64,000 nucleotides of DNA from Herbaspirillum autotrophicum (lineage in GTDB: Bacteria; Pseudomonadota; Gammaproteobacteria; Burkholderiales; Burkholderiaceae_D): the NCBI RefSeq assembly GCF_001189915.1, contig NZ_LFLS01000022.1, positions 1 to 64,000 of the forward strand, in the 5' to 3' direction. Both the position numbers and the translations under genes were made by a program. Shown here in pieces: positions 1-9,735 of this stretch. Each line of letters starts with the position of its first letter. Position 1 is the first letter of the stretch. The notes beneath the pieces were generated by a model. That model made no database searches, was not told the origin of the DNA, and worked only from the letters and a program-made list of their open reading frames with translations.

Positions 1-320
1 GATAGAGTAAGAATGAGCGTGACGACGGTGTCGTCGCATTTGCCTGGCCGCGGAAAGTGAATCAATTGGAGAGATGTTGATTTGCTCGCAGAATTGGATC
101 GGCTTGCGATGCAAATCAACAACCGAAGCTGTGTAAGAACGTAAAACCGGATATTCGCGGGTAGCAAAAACCTTTCCGATACCGGGAAAATTGAATGGCG
201 AGCCAACCGAGCGCCCGATAGCAGACGCTATGACTGGACAGGCGGCTATATGGATAACGCTCCGTGGCGATGATTGACGGCAGTCTTGCCTGATTTCCGG
301 ACTGTACCTTCAAACCACAT
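1..320. other. Gene-poor segment at the window edge
   Basis: No convincing coding frame is visible on either strand. The open frames here have no recognisable protein motif and no ribosome-binding site. The segment lies downstream of the autotransporter fragment (minus strand) and may be part of the same decayed region. Confidence 0.35.
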
Positions 321-1289
321 CTAGAACTGCATCCTGAAACCCGCAGTGGCGGATGCGCTGTAGCTGCCATGCAGATCACTGTCGGCAGCAACTTCGCCGT
401 AGATGGCGTAACGCTCGCCCCAGGCATACTCTCCGCCGCCGCCCACCCCGGCCCAGGTGCGCCCTTGACGCGTGTCAAACGGGGTTCCCGACACGGTCAC
501 CCGAGTACCGTTGAGGAGCTCGCGCTTGAGATTGATCAGGCCATATAAGTTGAGCTGACGCCGCTGTCCGGCAGCCTCCGGCAAATCGCGGCGGTAATCG
601 AATGCAAGGCCGAGTCGTCCCTGCAGACTCTCACCCTTGTCACTGTCGACTTGCGCATTGAACCGGTCCCTGAAACTGAAACTGCTTGATACATAGCTCA
701 GTTGCGCCTGCGGGATGACAGAGAATCCATCCTTGAACGGAAATGCCATGCCGGTTTCGACACTCGCGGCATAGCTGCGTGCGGGCTGGCCATTGACCAA
801 GGGGCCGGCGAGTCTGGAACTCAGATCGCTGCTGAACCAGGTTGCCTGGAGCTGCGTATCGACATATGCGCCTTGCTGGCCGTACCAGGTCAGAGTGGTG
901 CCCAAGCCATAGGCTTTGGTATCGATGTTGCCGTCGCCATAGACCGAGGCTACCCGGGTGTCGGCCGTGCCATAGCGGGCGGTCACTCCGCCAACCACGC
1001 GCGCGCCGTCTTTCTCGCCGGATAAGACGCGATCCACGCCGAACTGCGCCTGCCAGCTATCGATGTCTTGACGCATCGCGCTCGCAGATGTCGATGGTTC
1101 GAGGTGATTTCTTTTACCCTCCACCCGGCCCCACACCCCATCCTGGTCGCGGTCCGCAGCGTCATAGCGCCGGGTGCCGACCCGCTGGCGCAATGTGGGA
1201 ACGCTGCTCAACGCCAGCAGCGTATTGGCGTAGGCCTCATTGGCCTTGTTTGTGAAAATCGCGCCACACGTCGTGCTCATGGTCGTCAA
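321..1289 (-). pseudogene. Autotransporter beta-barrel fragment, passenger missing
   Basis: The translation looks like the C-terminal translocator of a type V autotransporter. It has alternating aromatic/hydrophobic strands, repeated Gly-Tyr-Gly patterns (for example AYGLGTTLTWYG) and a C-terminal GFRMQF ending in Phe, the usual signal for outer-membrane insertion by Bam. An intact autotransporter has a Sec signal and a passenger ahead of the barrel; here there is neither. The frame begins inside the coding sequence of another fragment, a MORN-like protein, and its only start candidate (TTG at 1289) lacks a ribosome-binding site. The barrel-like sequence begins around ANEAYANTLLAL. I read this as the 3-prime remnant of an autotransporter gene joined to foreign sequence. 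An autonomous small barrel protein is less likely because no signal peptide can be found. Confidence 0.65.
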
Positions 1290-1503
1290 TATAATTCCCC
1301 TCGCACAGCAACTCGCCGGTCCGGTAATAGGCGCGAAAGAGACCGTGCTTTAACCATCGTGATCCATCAGAGGAAAGATACTGAGAGTATCGAAATCTGA
1401 CTTCGCCGGTTTCGTAGTGAGTTTCCAGAAGATGCAATTCGGCCTTGGCATTTATTTTGTCGACGGTTGGCCGGCAAGTTTCCCGCCAGGAAAGATATTT
1501 GGC
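1237..1503 (-). pseudogene. MORN/YwqK-like repeat protein fragment
   Basis: The frame contains toxin-antitoxin YwqK/MORN-type repeat signatures: ETHYETGEVRFRY, HGLFRAYYRTGELLCEGNY and DVWRDFHKQGQ. In such proteins each repeat normally ends in NGQ followed by another E-G element. Here the frame stops just after GQ, exactly where it overlaps the autotransporter fragment by about 50 bases in another frame. Upstream of the TTG at 1437 the frame stays open back to a stop near 1504 with no ATG or GTG, so the 5-prime end also looks broken. The most economical reading is a truncated gene fused at about position 1240 to the autotransporter remnant. Function unknown. Confidence 0.5.
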
Positions 1504-1717
1504 TCATTTCGCCTGATACACCCTCCGCCGGCAGCGGCCATCATTCACTGTATTGCCAGGAAAACATCCGCCGGAGCAGGTGAGTGCGACGTTCTGAACG
1601 GATGCCAAGCTGCGCAAATGGACTTTTGCGTCAGCGTGTGCATCCGCTTCTCAGACGAGCGGGGCGCGGCAGGGAGCCGAACATGCATGAAGAGCACTTC
1701 GCCCCAGCGTGCTCAGC

Positions 1718-2491
1718 TTACTTGGTCGTATAGCCGCCGTTGATCAGGATGGTCTGTCCGGTGACCCACCAGCCGTCGCTGACCAGATGGCGGATGAACG
1801 GCACAACATCTTCGATATCGGTCAGGCCGGTCTTGCTGAAGGGAGAGAGCGCCGCTGCCGTTTTGTGATAAGCCACCGCATCCTGGCCTTCCGCCGGATA
1901 AAAGAATGGCGTGTCCATTGGGCCAGGGCCGATGGCCGTCACCGAGATTCCGCGCGCGCCGAATTCCTTGGCTGCGGCACGCGTGAAGTGTTCCACCGGT
2001 GCTTTGGTGCCTGCGTACGCCGCGTAGAAGGGCGTAAACGCACCAAGCAGAGAAGTCACCAATGTGCAGATCTTGCCGTTGTCGTTGAGGTGTTTGCCTG
2101 CCTCTTTCAGGAAAAAGAACGCCGACTTGCTGTTGACTGCCGTCATCTCGTCGTACTCGGCTTCGCTGATTTCGGCCAATGGTTTCTTGAGCACCTTGCC
2201 GACAGTATTGATGGCGATATCCGGGCGGCCGACCGCGGCGATGACATCGGCGAACAGTTTTTCAACGGCGGCGGCGGAGGTCAGGTCGGCCTGCAGCGTG
2301 ATGGCTTTGGCGCCGGCGTGTTCGACAGCCGCCGCAGTGGCTTTGGCATCGGCAGCACTGGCGGCGCTGTTGTAATGGATGGCGACAGCTTTGGCGCCTT
2401 GCGCGGCCAGATCACGGGCGATCAGGCCGCCGAGATTCTTGGCGCCGCCGGCAATGAGGACGACCTTGCCTTGAATGGTGTGTTTGGACAT
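1718..2491 (-). CDS. Short-chain dehydrogenase/reductase (SDR)
   Basis: A 257-residue classical SDR, the usual length for the family. A Rossmann glycine motif GGAKNLGG lies at residues 15-22, an NTVG that replaces the usual NNAG at 95-98, and the catalytic set Ser147, Tyr159 and Lys163 (YxxxK) in the expected spacing. The C-terminal VTGQTILINGGY matches the typical SDR tail. It should be a cytoplasmic NAD(P)-dependent oxidoreductase, but the substrate cannot be read from the sequence. It is divergently transcribed from a LysR-type regulator 111 bases away, an arrangement in which the regulator commonly controls its neighbour. Start at ATG 2491, just after the intergenic region. Confidence 0.85.
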   Translation of the reverse strand: MSKHTIQGKVVLIAGGAKNLGGLIARDLAAQGAKAVAIHYNSAASAADAKATAAAVEHAGAKAITLQADLTSAAAVEKLFADVIAAVGRPDIAINTVGKVLKKPLAEISEAEYDEMTAVNSKSAFFFLKEAGKHLNDNGKICTLVTSLLGAFTPFYAAYAGTKAPVEHFTRAAAKEFGARGISVTAIGPGPMDTPFFYPAEGQDAVAYHKTAAALSPFSKTGLTDIEDVVPFIRHLVSDGWWVTGQTILINGGYTTK

Positions 2492-2551
2492 GAGAACTCC
2501 GTTGTCGTGGTAGAGGGTTTCATCACTCTACGGGGCGCAGACATATCGATA

Positions 2552-2577
2552 AATAGCGTATTGACGTATAAACTATT
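2552..2577. promoter_or_regulatory. Dyad between SDR and LysR genes, candidate operator
   Basis: AATAG and CTATT form an inverted repeat separated by 16 bases in an AT-rich part of the divergent intergenic region. LysR-type regulators bind interrupted dyads in such positions. The assignment rests on position and symmetry only. Confidence 0.3.
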
Positions 2578-2602
2578 CAGAATTTACTACCAATAAGACG
2601 TC

Positions 2603-3499
2603 ATGGATCGGATAGACCAGCTCAGCATCTTCATTCGCGTGGCGCAAGGAGGCGGCTTCACTGTGGCCGCAGATCAACTTGGCCTGCCGCGCCCTACGGT
2701 TTCGCTTGCTATCCAGCAATTGGAGGCGAGGATCGGCACGCGGCTGTTCAATCGGACCACCCGTCGCGTCAGTCTTACCCGGGATGGCGAGGCGCTGCTG
2801 GAACGCGCCATTCGCCTGGTAGCCGACAGTGAAGCACTGGAACAACAATTCAAGCTCCGGGCCCGTGCGTTGGCCGGAAGATTAAAGGTAGATTTGCCCA
2901 GCCGCATTGCGCGCTGCCACGTGGCGCCGGCATTGCCGAAGTTCTTCGCGCGCTTTCCTGATATCACGATCGATCTGGGTTCAAGTGATCATTCAATTGA
3001 TCTGGTGCAAGAAGGAATCGATTGCGCGTTGCGGGTCGGCCAGGTAGGTTCCGAGAGTTTGGTTGCACGTCCGTTGGGAAGCTTCCGGATGATCAATTGC
3101 GCGAGCCCGGCGTATCTGCTACGCCATGGGGCACCACTGAGTCCGGCCGATTTGTCACAGCACAAGACAGTTCACTATGCATTGCCCGGCGGTCGGGCTG
3201 CGCTCTGGGAATGGCAGGAAGCGGGCCATCTGCGGACCACGGCGATGACCGCCCAGGTGTCCGCCAGCAATGCCGAAACGTATATTGCTTGTTGTCTGGC
3301 CGGCACGGGACTCATTCAAATTCCGGCCTTCGATGTGCACGATCATTTGCTGGCAGGAGAGTTGATCGAAGTATTGACGGACTGGCGCGCCCCTCCGATG
3401 CCGGTGCAGATGGTGTATTCGCACCGGCGCAGTCTGTCGTTGCGGGTGCAGGCCTTCAGCGAGTGGTTGGCGGAACTGTTGGCACCCCATCTGAATTAG
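2603..3499 (+). CDS. LysR-family transcriptional regulator
   Basis: A 298-residue protein with the canonical LysR layout. The N-terminal winged helix-turn-helix (about residues 1-60) contains FTVAADQLGLPRPTVSLAIQ followed by LEARIGTRLFNRTTR, and a periplasmic-binding-like effector domain follows from about residue 90. The effector half begins LPSRIARCHVAPALPKFFAR and includes a DLGSSDHSIDLVQEGIDCALR stretch typical of the CrgA/PecT-like group. It is divergent from the SDR gene at 1718-2491 and probably controls it and itself. The inducer is unknown. Confidence 0.9.
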   Translation: MDRIDQLSIFIRVAQGGGFTVAADQLGLPRPTVSLAIQQLEARIGTRLFNRTTRRVSLTRDGEALLERAIRLVADSEALEQQFKLRARALAGRLKVDLPSRIARCHVAPALPKFFARFPDITIDLGSSDHSIDLVQEGIDCALRVGQVGSESLVARPLGSFRMINCASPAYLLRHGAPLSPADLSQHKTVHYALPGGRAALWEWQEAGHLRTTAMTAQVSASNAETYIACCLAGTGLIQIPAFDVHDHLLAGELIEVLTDWRAPPMPVQMVYSHRRSLSLRVQAFSEWLAELLAPHLN

Positions 3500-3772
3500 T
3501 GTCCGTGCGCATTGGGGGGGGGCGTTTGATATCCGTGACATGCGGCAACCTTCAAGAGGCCTCCTGTTTTTCAAGAGGAGTAGTAAGGCTTCCGCTTGAT
3601 CCATATGGGTGACTGGTGCGATTCACGCAACAACACACTGAAGCAAAGGGCACGAAGTCAGCCAACAGAACATGACAGCGATGGCTTGATGAAATTAAGT
3701 ATCCACAAGCAAGCCCAGATGAATCGGTGATGCGGTTATCATGACGCATCCCTCCTTCGACTACTTCTTCTC

Positions 3773-4702
3773 ATGTCACAGTTCCAGATCATCATTGCCG
3801 CGATTTCGTCAATCGTTCTGTTTTTATATGGTCTGGAAGGATTCAGCAAGGAACTGCAGGCCACCGGCGGCGATAGGCTTCGAACCTGGTTGGCGCGCGT
3901 CACATCAAATCGTTATAACGGCTTTGTGATTGGCGCATTCGCGACCGTACTTATACAGTCAAGCAGCGCCGTCACCTCGCTGGCCACCGGTCTGGTAGAT
4001 ACTGGAGTGTTGAGTTTGCGCAGCAGCCTGGGCATCCTGCTGGGTGCCAATGTCGGTACCACTGCGACCGCATGGCTGGTTTCGTTCAAACTGGCCAATA
4101 TCGGGCCATATTTCATTGTCCTGGGTACTGTACTGTCCATGCTACCAAGCCGAGCGAAAATGTTCGGTAAGTCCATCTTCTACTTTGGATTGATCTTTTT
4201 TGCCCTCGATCTGGTATCGACCGAATTGAAGCCGCTGCAGCAGCAGGCCTGGTGGGCTTCTGCGATAGGATATGTCGACTCGCCCCTTCCTGGCCTGATA
4301 GTCGGGGCACTCTTCACGGCCATAGTGCAATCCAGCAGCGTAGCAACGGGACTTGCGATCTTGCTTGTTCAACAGGGTGTCCTTCCGGCTGAAGGGGCCA
4401 TCGCCATCGTGATCGGAGCCAATGTCGGCTCCACATCCACTGCACTCATCGCCAGCCTTTCGATGGGTCGCACAGCTAAGGCTGCGGCCTTGGCAAATCT
4501 ACTTTTCAACGCATGCGGTGCTTTAATTGTTTTCCCTTTCTTGGGTGCCGTGAGCAAGGTCATCATGGGTTTTAGTGATCCTGCGATTGCCGTTGCGCTA
4601 GCGCATCTTTGTTTCAATTTGTTTATCGGCGCGCTTTTTTTGCCATCTCTGCAGTGGAGCCAGGCATGGCTTATGTCTTTAGCTGCAAGGGATGCCAAGT
4701 GA
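3773..4702 (+). CDS. Na/Pi-cotransporter-family membrane protein (NptA/YjbB type)
   Basis: A 309-residue very hydrophobic protein with the inverted duplication that defines Na+/phosphate cotransporters of the PF02690 type. QSSSAVTSL lies at residues 62-70 and QSSSVATGL at 186-194, each followed by a GANVGTTAT or GANVGSTST motif (91-98 and 215-222). About eight to nine membrane spans are visible. Many relatives carry a C-terminal PhoU-like cytoplasmic domain and run to about 550 residues. This one stops right after the transmembrane part (SLAARDAK), so it is the short form. It probably moves phosphate across the inner membrane, often outward in bacterial homologues. It stands alone, with a gene-free stretch downstream. 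Confidence 0.85.
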   Translation: MSQFQIIIAAISSIVLFLYGLEGFSKELQATGGDRLRTWLARVTSNRYNGFVIGAFATVLIQSSSAVTSLATGLVDTGVLSLRSSLGILLGANVGTTATAWLVSFKLANIGPYFIVLGTVLSMLPSRAKMFGKSIFYFGLIFFALDLVSTELKPLQQQAWWASAIGYVDSPLPGLIVGALFTAIVQSSSVATGLAILLVQQGVLPAEGAIAIVIGANVGSTSTALIASLSMGRTAKAAALANLLFNACGALIVFPFLGAVSKVIMGFSDPAIAVALAHLCFNLFIGALFLPSLQWSQAWLMSLAARDAK

Positions 4703-5296
4703 GGACCGTGTCCTTAGAGTACTTTTCTAGCTTGATCCTTGGACTTCCTATCTGCCTGTCGCAGGATGTCGTGAGCTGCGATATGTATCTCTTCTGCTAA
4801 CCAGAACTCCGCAGTTCCGTGGAGGTACTGTTAGCGCAAGTTCGCTAAATCAGCTAGATGAAATATTGGGCGGAATTCTCCGACAAGAATCGCCAGCCGA
4901 ATAATCCAAGTAAAAAGCATTAATGCCCCCAATTGTTGTTATGAAATCGAATTGATTTCGCTCGATTATAGGAGGCGATGTCGGCTTCCATTTGCAGTGG
5001 CCGAAATCTATGAGTTCATCGATTTCTATGCGGAGTCCCGGAGCTCTCGGATGGGCTGAGTTCGCTTTCCTAATGGCAACGAAAAGATGGCGGGAAGGGG
5101 AAAAAGTCGGAAAAAATGATAACCAACTTTGGGGGGGCGATTAGGAGCGAAAATCTGGTACAAGAACTACCCGCCAAAGCTAGATGGGTAGGGGATTTTC
5201 GGTCGATTGAGGCTAGCCGAAAATCCGCCCATTTCTAGTCAATATAAAGTGCTTCTACTGTTTCGTGACAACACAATCAGGCTAAACCACTACAAA
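4703..5296. other. Intergenic region of about 590 bases without a gene
   Basis: No frame here resembles a protein, and base composition appears more AT-rich than in the flanking genes. The only structure I see is the inverted repeat at 5193-5226. The segment may be a decayed gene or an insertion scar. Confidence 0.4.
5193..5226. repeat. Perfect 10-bp inverted repeat downstream of glmS
   Basis: GGATTTTCGG at 5193-5202 is matched by CCGAAAATCC at 5217-5226 with a 14-base loop. It lies about 70 bases beyond the glmS stop. Neither side has a T-run, so a classical intrinsic terminator is not supported; a 3-prime mRNA structure or protein site is possible. Confidence 0.45.
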
Positions 5297-7114
5297 TCAC
5301 TCCACAGTAACCGACTTAGCCAAATTACGCGGCTTGTCCACATCCGTACCGCGTGCCAGTGCCGTGTGATACGCCAGCAATTGCAGTGGCACCACATGCA
5401 GGATCGGTGACAGTACGCCGTAGTGTTCCGGCAGACGGATCACGTGCACCCCTTCGCTGGAGGTGATGTGTGAATCCTTGTCGGCGAAGACGTACAGTTC
5501 GCCGCCGCGGGCGCGGACTTCTTGCAGGTTCGACTTGAGTTTTTCGATCAGGGCGTCGTTCGGCGCCACGGTGACTACCGGCATTTCTTCGGTGACCAGT
5601 GCCAGCGGGCCGTGCTTGAGTTCGCCGGCGGCGTAGGCTTCGGCGTGGATGTAGGTGATTTCCTTGAGTTTGAGCGCGCCTTCCAGTGCAATCGGATAGT
5701 GCAGGCCGCGGCCGAGGAACAGGGCGTTTTCCTTGCGGGCGAAGGCTTCGGCCCAGGCTACGATGTGCGGTTCCAGCGCCAGTACGCTTTGCAATGCCGC
5801 CGGCAAGTGGCGCATCGCTTTCAGATGGGCGGCTTCCTGTTCGTCGCTCAGGCGGCCTTTGGTTTGCGCCAGTGTCAGTGTCAGCAGGAACAGTCCGACC
5901 AGTTGTGTGGTGAAGGCCTTGGTCGAGGCGACGCCGACTTCCACCCCGGCGCGGGTGATGTAGGCCAGCGCGCATTCGCGCACCATGGCGCTGGTGGCGA
6001 CATTGCAGATGGTCAGCGTGTGCAGCATGCCTTGCGCGCGTGCATGTTTCAGTGCGGCCAGTGTGTCGGCAGTTTCACCGCTTTGTGAAATCGTGACCAC
6101 TAGCGAGGCCGGGTTTGGCACGCTGTCGCGATAGCGATATTCACTGGCGATTTCGACATTGACCGGAATCTTCGCTATCGATTCGATCCAGTATTTTGCC
6201 GTCAGGCCGGCGTAGTAGCTGGTGCCGCAGGCCAGGATCAGGACCGAGTCGATTTGCTTGAAGACGCCGTAGGCTTTGTCGCCGAACAGTTCCGGCATGA
6301 TGCCGGTGACGCCTTCGAGCGTATCGGCGATGGCGCGCGGCTGTTCGAAGATTTCCTTTTGCATGAAGTGCTGATACGGGCCGAGTTCCACCGCGCTGGT
6401 GTAGGCATGCACGGTTTTGACTTCGCGCTCGACCGCTTGCCCTTTGCTGTCGACGATCCAGACGCGTTGCAATTGCAGGTCAACCACATCGCCTTCTTCC
6501 AGATAAATGATCTGGTCGGTGGTGCCGGCCAGCGCCATGGCATCGGAGGCGACGAAATTCTGGCCTTCGCCGACGCCGACGATCAGCGGCGAACCCTGAC
6601 GGGCCGCCACCACGCGGTGCGGTTCATCGACCGAAAAAACGGCAATCGCATAGGCGCCGGTGAGGCGACGCACAGCTTGTTGCACGGTATCAAACAAGTC
6701 GCCGGTATACATGTGATCGACCAGATGCGCGATCACTTCGGTATCGGTCTGGCTTTCGAAGACGTAGCCGTGGCCTTGCAGTTCGGCGCGCAGCTCGTCG
6801 TGGTTTTCGATGATGCCGTTATGTACCAGCGCAATGCGATCACGCGAGAAATGCGGATGGGCGTTGTGGGTAGCGGGCGCGCCGTGGGTGGCCCAGCGCG
6901 TGTGGGCGATGCCGGTGAAGCCGCTCAGATGGGCATTGTCTACCTGAATTTGCAAATCGGCCACGCGCGAGGTGCTGCGCGAGCGTTGCAATTTGCCATC
7001 AATGTGGAGCGCGATGCCGCAGGAATCATAACCGCGGTATTCCAGACGCTTGAGGCCTTCCAGCAGGATAGGGGTGACATTTTGCTGCGCTACTGCGCCA
7101 ACGATACCGCACAT
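5297..7114 (-). CDS. glmS: Glutamine--fructose-6-phosphate aminotransferase (isomerizing)
   Basis: A 605-residue cytoplasmic enzyme that makes glucosamine-6-phosphate from fructose-6-phosphate and glutamine, the committed step to UDP-GlcNAc. The N-terminus MCGIVGAV places the N-terminal nucleophile Cys directly after Met, as in class II glutamine amidotransferases. [10 protein letters not shown] and HNGIIENH follow in the glutaminase half. Two SIS sugar-isomerase domains follow, with the motif SQSGETADT in the first. The C-terminus [15 protein letters not shown] is the family signature. Length matches the usual 605-610. With glmU 0.9 kb away it feeds the glycan cluster and peptidoglycan. An Lrp-type regulator is transcribed divergently. 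Confidence 0.98.
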   Translation of the reverse strand: MCGIVGAVAQQNVTPILLEGLKRLEYRGYDSCGIALHIDGKLQRSRSTSRVADLQIQVDNAHLSGFTGIAHTRWATHGAPATHNAHPHFSRDRIALVHNGIIENHDELRAELQGHGYVFESQTDTEVIAHLVDHMYTGDLFDTVQQAVRRLTGAYAIAVFSVDEPHRVVAARQGSPLIVGVGEGQNFVASDAMALAGTTDQIIYLEEGDVVDLQLQRVWIVDSKGQAVEREVKTVHAYTSAVELGPYQHFMQKEIFEQPRAIADTLEGVTGIMPELFGDKAYGVFKQIDSVLILACGTSYYAGLTAKYWIESIAKIPVNVEIASEYRYRDSVPNPASLVVTISQSGETADTLAALKHARAQGMLHTLTICNVATSAMVRECALAYITRAGVEVGVASTKAFTTQLVGLFLLTLTLAQTKGRLSDEQEAAHLKAMRHLPAALQSVLALEPHIVAWAEAFARKENALFLGRGLHYPIALEGALKLKEITYIHAEAYAAGELKHGPLALVTEEMPVVTVAPNDALIEKLKSNLQEVRARGGELYVFADKDSHITSSEGVHVIRLPEHYGVLSPILHVVPLQLLAYHTALARGTDVDKPRNLAKSVTVE

Positions 7115-7272
7115 GGAGACCTCGCTTGAAAGATTAAGTATTTGACATCTTAGGGGAGAGTGCGTGAAATTATCTTTCTAATTAAATCAAGTTTTGAATT
7201 ATTAATTCTTGAGTTATATTGGGTGAACTAATATTTCATTTAATGAATTTCTAATTACTTATATTTCACTTT

Positions 7273-7737
7273 ATGACTGTGTCTCTCGATGATCTGGACC
7301 GCCGTATCCTCAATGCGCTGCAAGAAGATGCTTCGCAAACGAATCATCAACTGGCAGAGCTGGTGCATGCTTCGCCGCCGACTTGTCTGCGGCGCGTCAA
7401 GCGCCTGACCGATGCCGGCGTGATCACGCGGCAGGTGGCCTTGATCGATCCGCAGCATATCGGGCCGGCGCTGACCGCGATTGTTGAAATCACGCTGGAT
7501 CGCCAGGGCGATGAGCAACAAGTCGAGTTTGAAGCATTGGTCGCGCAAGAAGCCATGGTGCTGCAATGTTATCGGGTGTCGCCGGGTCCTGATTTCGTAC
7601 TGGTGGTGCAAGTTGCCGATATGCCTGCCTATCATGCGCTGGCGCATCGCTTGTTCGCTGCCCACAAGAACGTGCGTAACGTTCGCAGTTATTTTTCCGT
7701 CTTGCGTACCAAATTCGAAACCCGCTTCGCCGTGTGA
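7273..7737 (+). CDS. Lrp/AsnC-family transcriptional regulator
   Basis: A 154-residue protein with the family architecture. The N-terminal helix-turn-helix starts LDDLDRRILNALQEDASQTNHQLAELV, with the recognition helix around SPPTCLRRVKRL. A C-terminal RAM ligand-binding domain includes the typical HHALAHRLF-like segment (YHALAHRLFAAH) and VRSYFSVLRTKF. Length is normal. It is divergent from glmS with an AT-rich spacer of about 158 bases. Lrp-family regulators often act on neighbouring amino-acid-linked genes, so control of glmS is possible but not shown. Confidence 0.92.
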   Translation: MTVSLDDLDRRILNALQEDASQTNHQLAELVHASPPTCLRRVKRLTDAGVITRQVALIDPQHIGPALTAIVEITLDRQGDEQQVEFEALVAQEAMVLQCYRVSPGPDFVLVVQVADMPAYHALAHRLFAAHKNVRNVRSYFSVLRTKFETRFAV

Positions 7738-7851
7738 GCGGCGCTGTTGTCGTGGCGCTTCAGCAGGGTTTGTTTCCGTTCTGCAGTATAGGCCCGCCAC
7801 GGCTGTGGCGGCGCACCTTCCGTAAAACTCTGGCGCTGATGAAGGTGTCAA

Positions 7852-8036
7852 TCACGCAGGGATCGCGCCATGTGGGCTCATGGCGCTGAGGCGCTGGTGC
7901 AGGGCGCAGGGATCTTGCCCGATCAGGCCGATGCAGTGGCGGATGCCAGGTTGTTGCAATGCTGCGACCATCGACGTGCCGACATTGGGCTTTGCTCCAG
8001 ATAGTCGGCTTCGGCGGCGATGGTCGCTTTTTTCAT
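7852..8036 (-). pseudogene. Possible frameshifted short gene downstream of glmU
   Basis: Directly behind glmU on the same strand an ATG (8036) opens MKKATIAAEADYLEQSP. After a one-frame shift the reading continues NVGTSMVAALQQPGIRHCIG and ends HQRLSAMSPHGAIPA at a stop at 7852-7854. Both halves read like protein and join smoothly, while either single frame degenerates. I do not recognise the family. It could be a relic with a frameshift or chance coding-like sequence. The rest of the 320 bases between the Lrp-type gene and glmU shows nothing else. Confidence 0.25.
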
Positions 8037-8057
8037 GGCGAATCCGGTCAGGGCAGC

Positions 8058-9416
8058 TTATTTCTTGATGTTGACCGGACGCTGCCAGCCCGGCAGTGAC
8101 ATTTGTTTGGCGCGCGACAGGGTCAGCTGGTCGGCCGGTGCATCCTTGGTCAGCGTGGTGCCGGCGCCGATGGTGGCGCCTTTGCCAACCCGTACCGGTG
8201 CCACCAGTTGGGTATCGCTGCCGATGAAGACCTCATCTTCGATCACGGTGCGGAATTTGTTGGCGCCATCGTAGTTGCAGGTAATCACGCCGGCGCCGAC
8301 ATTGACCTTGCTGCCGATGTCGGCATCGCCGACGTAAGCCAGGTGATTGGCCTTGCTGTGCGCGGCGATGTTGCTGTTTTTGACTTCCACGAAATTGCCG
8401 ATGTGAACGTCTTCACCGAGGATGGTGCCGGGGCGCAGGCGCGCATACGGGCCGATTTGCGACGCCGCGCCGACGCTGGCGTCGTCGATATGCGAGAACG
8501 GTTTGATCTGCGCCTGTTTGCCGATGCGGGCATTCTTGATGACGCAATTGGCGCCGATGCTGACGCCGTCTTCCAGCGTCACCGTGCCTTCGAATACGCA
8601 GTTGACGTCGATGCTGACGTCGCGTCCGCAGACCAGGCTGCCGCGCACATCGAGCCGCGCCGGGTCGAGCAGGGTCACGCCCTGTTCCAGTAATGCATGT
8701 GCCACGCGCCGCTGATGCAGGCGTTCCAGTTCGGCCAGTTGTACCTTGCTGTTGACGCCCAGGGTTTCGGCCACGTCGTCCGGTTGTGCGGATACCACCT
8801 CCACGCCGTCGGCGACGGCGCGCGCGATGATGTCGGTCAGGTAATACTCGCCCTGGGCATTGTTGTTGGACAGCGTTGCCAGCCACTGACGCAGCTTGGC
8901 TGTCGGTGCCACGATGATGCCAGTATTGATTTCACGGATCGCCTTCTCGCCGGCGCTGGCATCTTTCTGCTCGACAATGCGAACGATCTTGCCGTCTTCA
9001 CGCACGATGCGGCCATAACCGGTCGGATCATCCATGGTGATCGTCAGGATACCCAGCTTGTCGCTGCCGGCGCTGTCGACCAGGCGCTGCAGCGATGCGG
9101 TCCTGGTCAGCGGCACATCGCCGTAAAGAATCAGGGTTGGCACCGCGTCATCCAGATACGGCAGGGCTTGCATGACTGCGTGACCGGTGCCGAGCTGCGG
9201 CTCCTGTTTGGCAAAGGTCAGGCCGTCGCCGGCAAACGCCGTCGGCACCGCTTCGCCGCCATGACCGTAAATGACGCACAGGCCGCTTGGCGTCAGCGTG
9301 CGCGCGGTATCGATCACATGACCCAGCAGCGATTTGCCTGCCAGAGGATGGAGGACTTTCGGCAGCGCGGACTGCATGCGCTTTCCCATGCCGGCGGCGA
9401 GGATGACGATGTTCAT
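8058..9416 (-). CDS. glmU: Bifunctional GlcN-1-P acetyltransferase / UDP-GlcNAc pyrophosphorylase
   Basis: A 452-residue enzyme of normal length. The N-terminal uridylyltransferase has LAAGMGKRM and [10 protein letters not shown] in the nucleotide site. The C-terminal half is a left-handed beta-helix of hexapeptide repeats ([20 protein letters not shown] and so on) that carries the acetyltransferase. The conserved [19 protein letters not shown] and [13 protein letters not shown] segments of GlmU are all present. It converts glucosamine-1-phosphate to UDP-GlcNAc in two steps, following GlmS (and GlmM, not in the window). Start ATG 9416. Confidence 0.98.
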   Translation of the reverse strand: MNIVILAAGMGKRMQSALPKVLHPLAGKSLLGHVIDTARTLTPSGLCVIYGHGGEAVPTAFAGDGLTFAKQEPQLGTGHAVMQALPYLDDAVPTLILYGDVPLTRTASLQRLVDSAGSDKLGILTITMDDPTGYGRIVREDGKIVRIVEQKDASAGEKAIREINTGIIVAPTAKLRQWLATLSNNNAQGEYYLTDIIARAVADGVEVVSAQPDDVAETLGVNSKVQLAELERLHQRRVAHALLEQGVTLLDPARLDVRGSLVCGRDVSIDVNCVFEGTVTLEDGVSIGANCVIKNARIGKQAQIKPFSHIDDASVGAASQIGPYARLRPGTILGEDVHIGNFVEVKNSNIAAHSKANHLAYVGDADIGSKVNVGAGVITCNYDGANKFRTVIEDEVFIGSDTQLVAPVRVGKGATIGAGTTLTKDAPADQLTLSRAKQMSLPGWQRPVNIKK

Positions 9417-9735
9417 ACGGTTTTATGGAGAGGGCGAAAAATGAAGCAGAAAGTGTAGCACGCAAGTATCGTTGTTGTTTAGATAACTATCGCTTGCTCA
9501 GGTATTGAGGAAATGCAAAGTTGAGGGTTAATTCATGTTGTTATCCTTGCTTTGAGTTGCGGGCATGCAATTAAGATGACATGAGAAGCAAAGAGCGTCA
9601 GCATTAATATTTCCGCCGGGAAAATATACGCTGGCACGGCTCCGTTCTTCGCTCCGCCATCATGCAGCAGACGAAATCGATGGCTTGAATATGAGGGGGC
9701 GGCAGCAATCCATCGCATCAACAGGTGACAAGAAA
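9417..9735. other. Divergent intergenic region between glmU and the glycan cluster
   Basis: About 320 AT-richer bases between the divergent glmU and the first gene of the plus-strand glycan cluster. It must contain promoters for both directions. I could not single out one sigma-70 pair with confidence. No gene is visible. Confidence 0.4.

Noticed and set aside
1709-2596. 295-residue open frame opposite the SDR gene
   Set aside because: Mirror of a well-supported SDR; the LysR gene begins just beyond it in the correct orientation.
7115-7272. Possible glmS ribozyme leader
   Set aside because: The leader is short and AT-rich with no ribozyme-like pairing that I can see, and the ribozyme is typical of Gram-positive bacteria.
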